Shown in pieces: positions 8,168 through 8,456 of a stretch of 8,456 nucleotides of DNA (position 1 is its first letter; every line of letters starts with the position of its first letter). Below the pieces are notes generated by a model. It made no database searches, was not told where the DNA came from, and saw only the letters and a list, made by a program, of their open reading frames with translations. The position numbers and the translations under genes are program-made. Origin of the DNA: UMGS1387 sp045577475. GTDB lineage: Bacteria; Bacillota; Clostridia; Oscillospirales; CAG-382. The stretch covers positions 1 through 8,456 of the forward strand of contig JAZNIM010000124.1 of the NCBI GenBank assembly GCA_045577475.1. The letters run 5' to 3'.

Positions 8168-8301
8168 GTTACTTTTATGTTTGGCAGGAGTGTTTCGACA
8201 CTGCGGTGTCGAGTTACATTTATGTTTAGCAGGGGTGTTTCGACACTGCGGTGTCGAGTTACTTTTTGTATCGCAGAGGTGTTTCGACACTGCGGTGTCG
8301 A
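8168..8301. repeat. Tandem 45-bp repeat, three copies, each with a hairpin
   Basis: Units lie at 8168-8212 (45 bp), 8213-8257 (45 bp) and 8258-8301 (44 bp). Units 1 and 2 differ at three positions. The 3' half of each unit is identical in all three and contains TCGACAC-TGCG-GTGTCGA, a perfect 7-bp stem with a 4-nt loop, at 8195-8212, 8240-8257 and 8284-8301. The 5' half has drifted, especially in unit 3. A possible fourth, decayed unit precedes them: CTGCGG at 8155-8160 sits 46 bp before its counterpart at 8201. The unique part is too short and too similar to be CRISPR spacers. Function unknown. Confidence 0.9.
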
Positions 8302-8331
8302 CCTTCTTTTGACCTAAGCGTCAAAAGAAGG
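8302..8331. repeat. Perfect 12-bp-stem hairpin
   Basis: CCTTCTTTTGAC (8302-8313) is followed by a 6-nt loop (CTAAGC) and its exact reverse complement (8320-8331). It directly abuts the last tandem repeat unit. No T-run follows on either strand, so it is not an ordinary intrinsic terminator. Confidence 0.85.
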
Positions 8332-8334
8332 CAA

Positions 8335-8397
8335 AAGCGCTTCCGCTCATCGGGAAACTAAATCCTTACGGATTTCAGGTTTCCCTACGCCGCGGCG
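8335..8397. repeat. Palindromes and a nested hairpin
   Basis: Three elements follow in close order. AAGCGCTT (8335-8342) is an 8-bp palindrome. GGGAAAC (8352-8358) pairs with GTTTCCC (8379-8385), enclosing an inner stem AAATCC/GGATTT (8360-8365 and 8370-8375) with a TTAC loop. CGCCGCGGCG (8388-8397) is a 10-bp perfect palindrome. Together with the preceding hairpins they form a continuous structured block that probably extends to or past the end of the window. No open reading frame in it looks real. Confidence 0.75.
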
Positions 8398-8456
8398 GCT
8401 TACTGACAGCAGGAGGCTGAGGATTCCGCCCGTTGACCTCGGCAAGTCGCTCGCTT

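Noticed and set aside
8168..8301. CRISPR array
   Set aside because: Only three units, the conserved part is immediately tandem with 20-bp linkers that are themselves similar, and no cas gene is nearby.
8021..8317. Overlapping 98-aa and 64-aa reading frames with 15-residue repeats
   Set aside because: The repeats come from the 45-bp DNA repeat, whose length is a multiple of three so more than one frame stays open. There is no ribosome binding site, and the first frame crosses a strong terminator.
8375..8455. Minus-strand frame entering from the right edge and stopping at 8375
   Set aside because: It is short, arginine/proline-rich and lies over palindromic sequence; it looks like a by-product of the GC-rich repeat block rather than the end of a gene.

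Overview
The window looks like a piece of a Gram-positive Bacillota chromosome, most likely an uncultured gut-type Clostridia. The evidence is an S-layer-homology (SLH) surface protein, a copper-amine-oxidase-N-like 'stalk' domain, AGGAGG-type ribosome binding sites, classic TTGACA/TATAAT and hairpin-plus-T-run signals, and moderate GC with AT-rich intergenic DNA. The placement below phylum is inference from sequence style. There is no tRNA, rRNA, CRISPR array, transposase or phage gene.

Layout. Positions 1-96 hold a textbook sigma-A promoter directly in front of gene 1. Gene 1 (97-1728) encodes an unusual 543-aa protein: an N-terminal array of about 25-residue glycine-rich repeats fused to a ComEC-like metallo-beta-lactamase (MBL) domain, with no export signal. 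A strong terminator (1755-1789) isolates it. The 240-bp gap to 2029 has no convincing gene, but it holds a cluster of TTCACT/AGTGAA motifs, including an inverted repeat lying inside a candidate promoter. Genes 2 (2030-3145) and 3 (3165-7949) follow 19 bp apart and form an operon, closed by a terminator at 8076-8115. The last part (8123-8456) is non-coding, palindrome-dense DNA: three tandem 45-bp units each carrying the same 7-bp-stem hairpin, then a 12-bp-stem hairpin, a nested hairpin and a GC-rich palindrome.

How the genes may work together. Genes 2 and 3 both carry a GH99/WbsX-like glycan-active domain with a W-N-E-[W/Y]-x-E motif. One is predicted cytosolic and the other is a 1594-aa secreted, SLH-anchored protein with several beta-sandwich, probably carbohydrate-binding, modules. 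The simplest reading is a surface/intracellular pair acting on related glycans. Alpha-mannosides are the known substrates of characterised GH99 enzymes, but the substrate here is not established. Gene 1 is transcriptionally separate and no link to the glycan operon is visible beyond adjacency.
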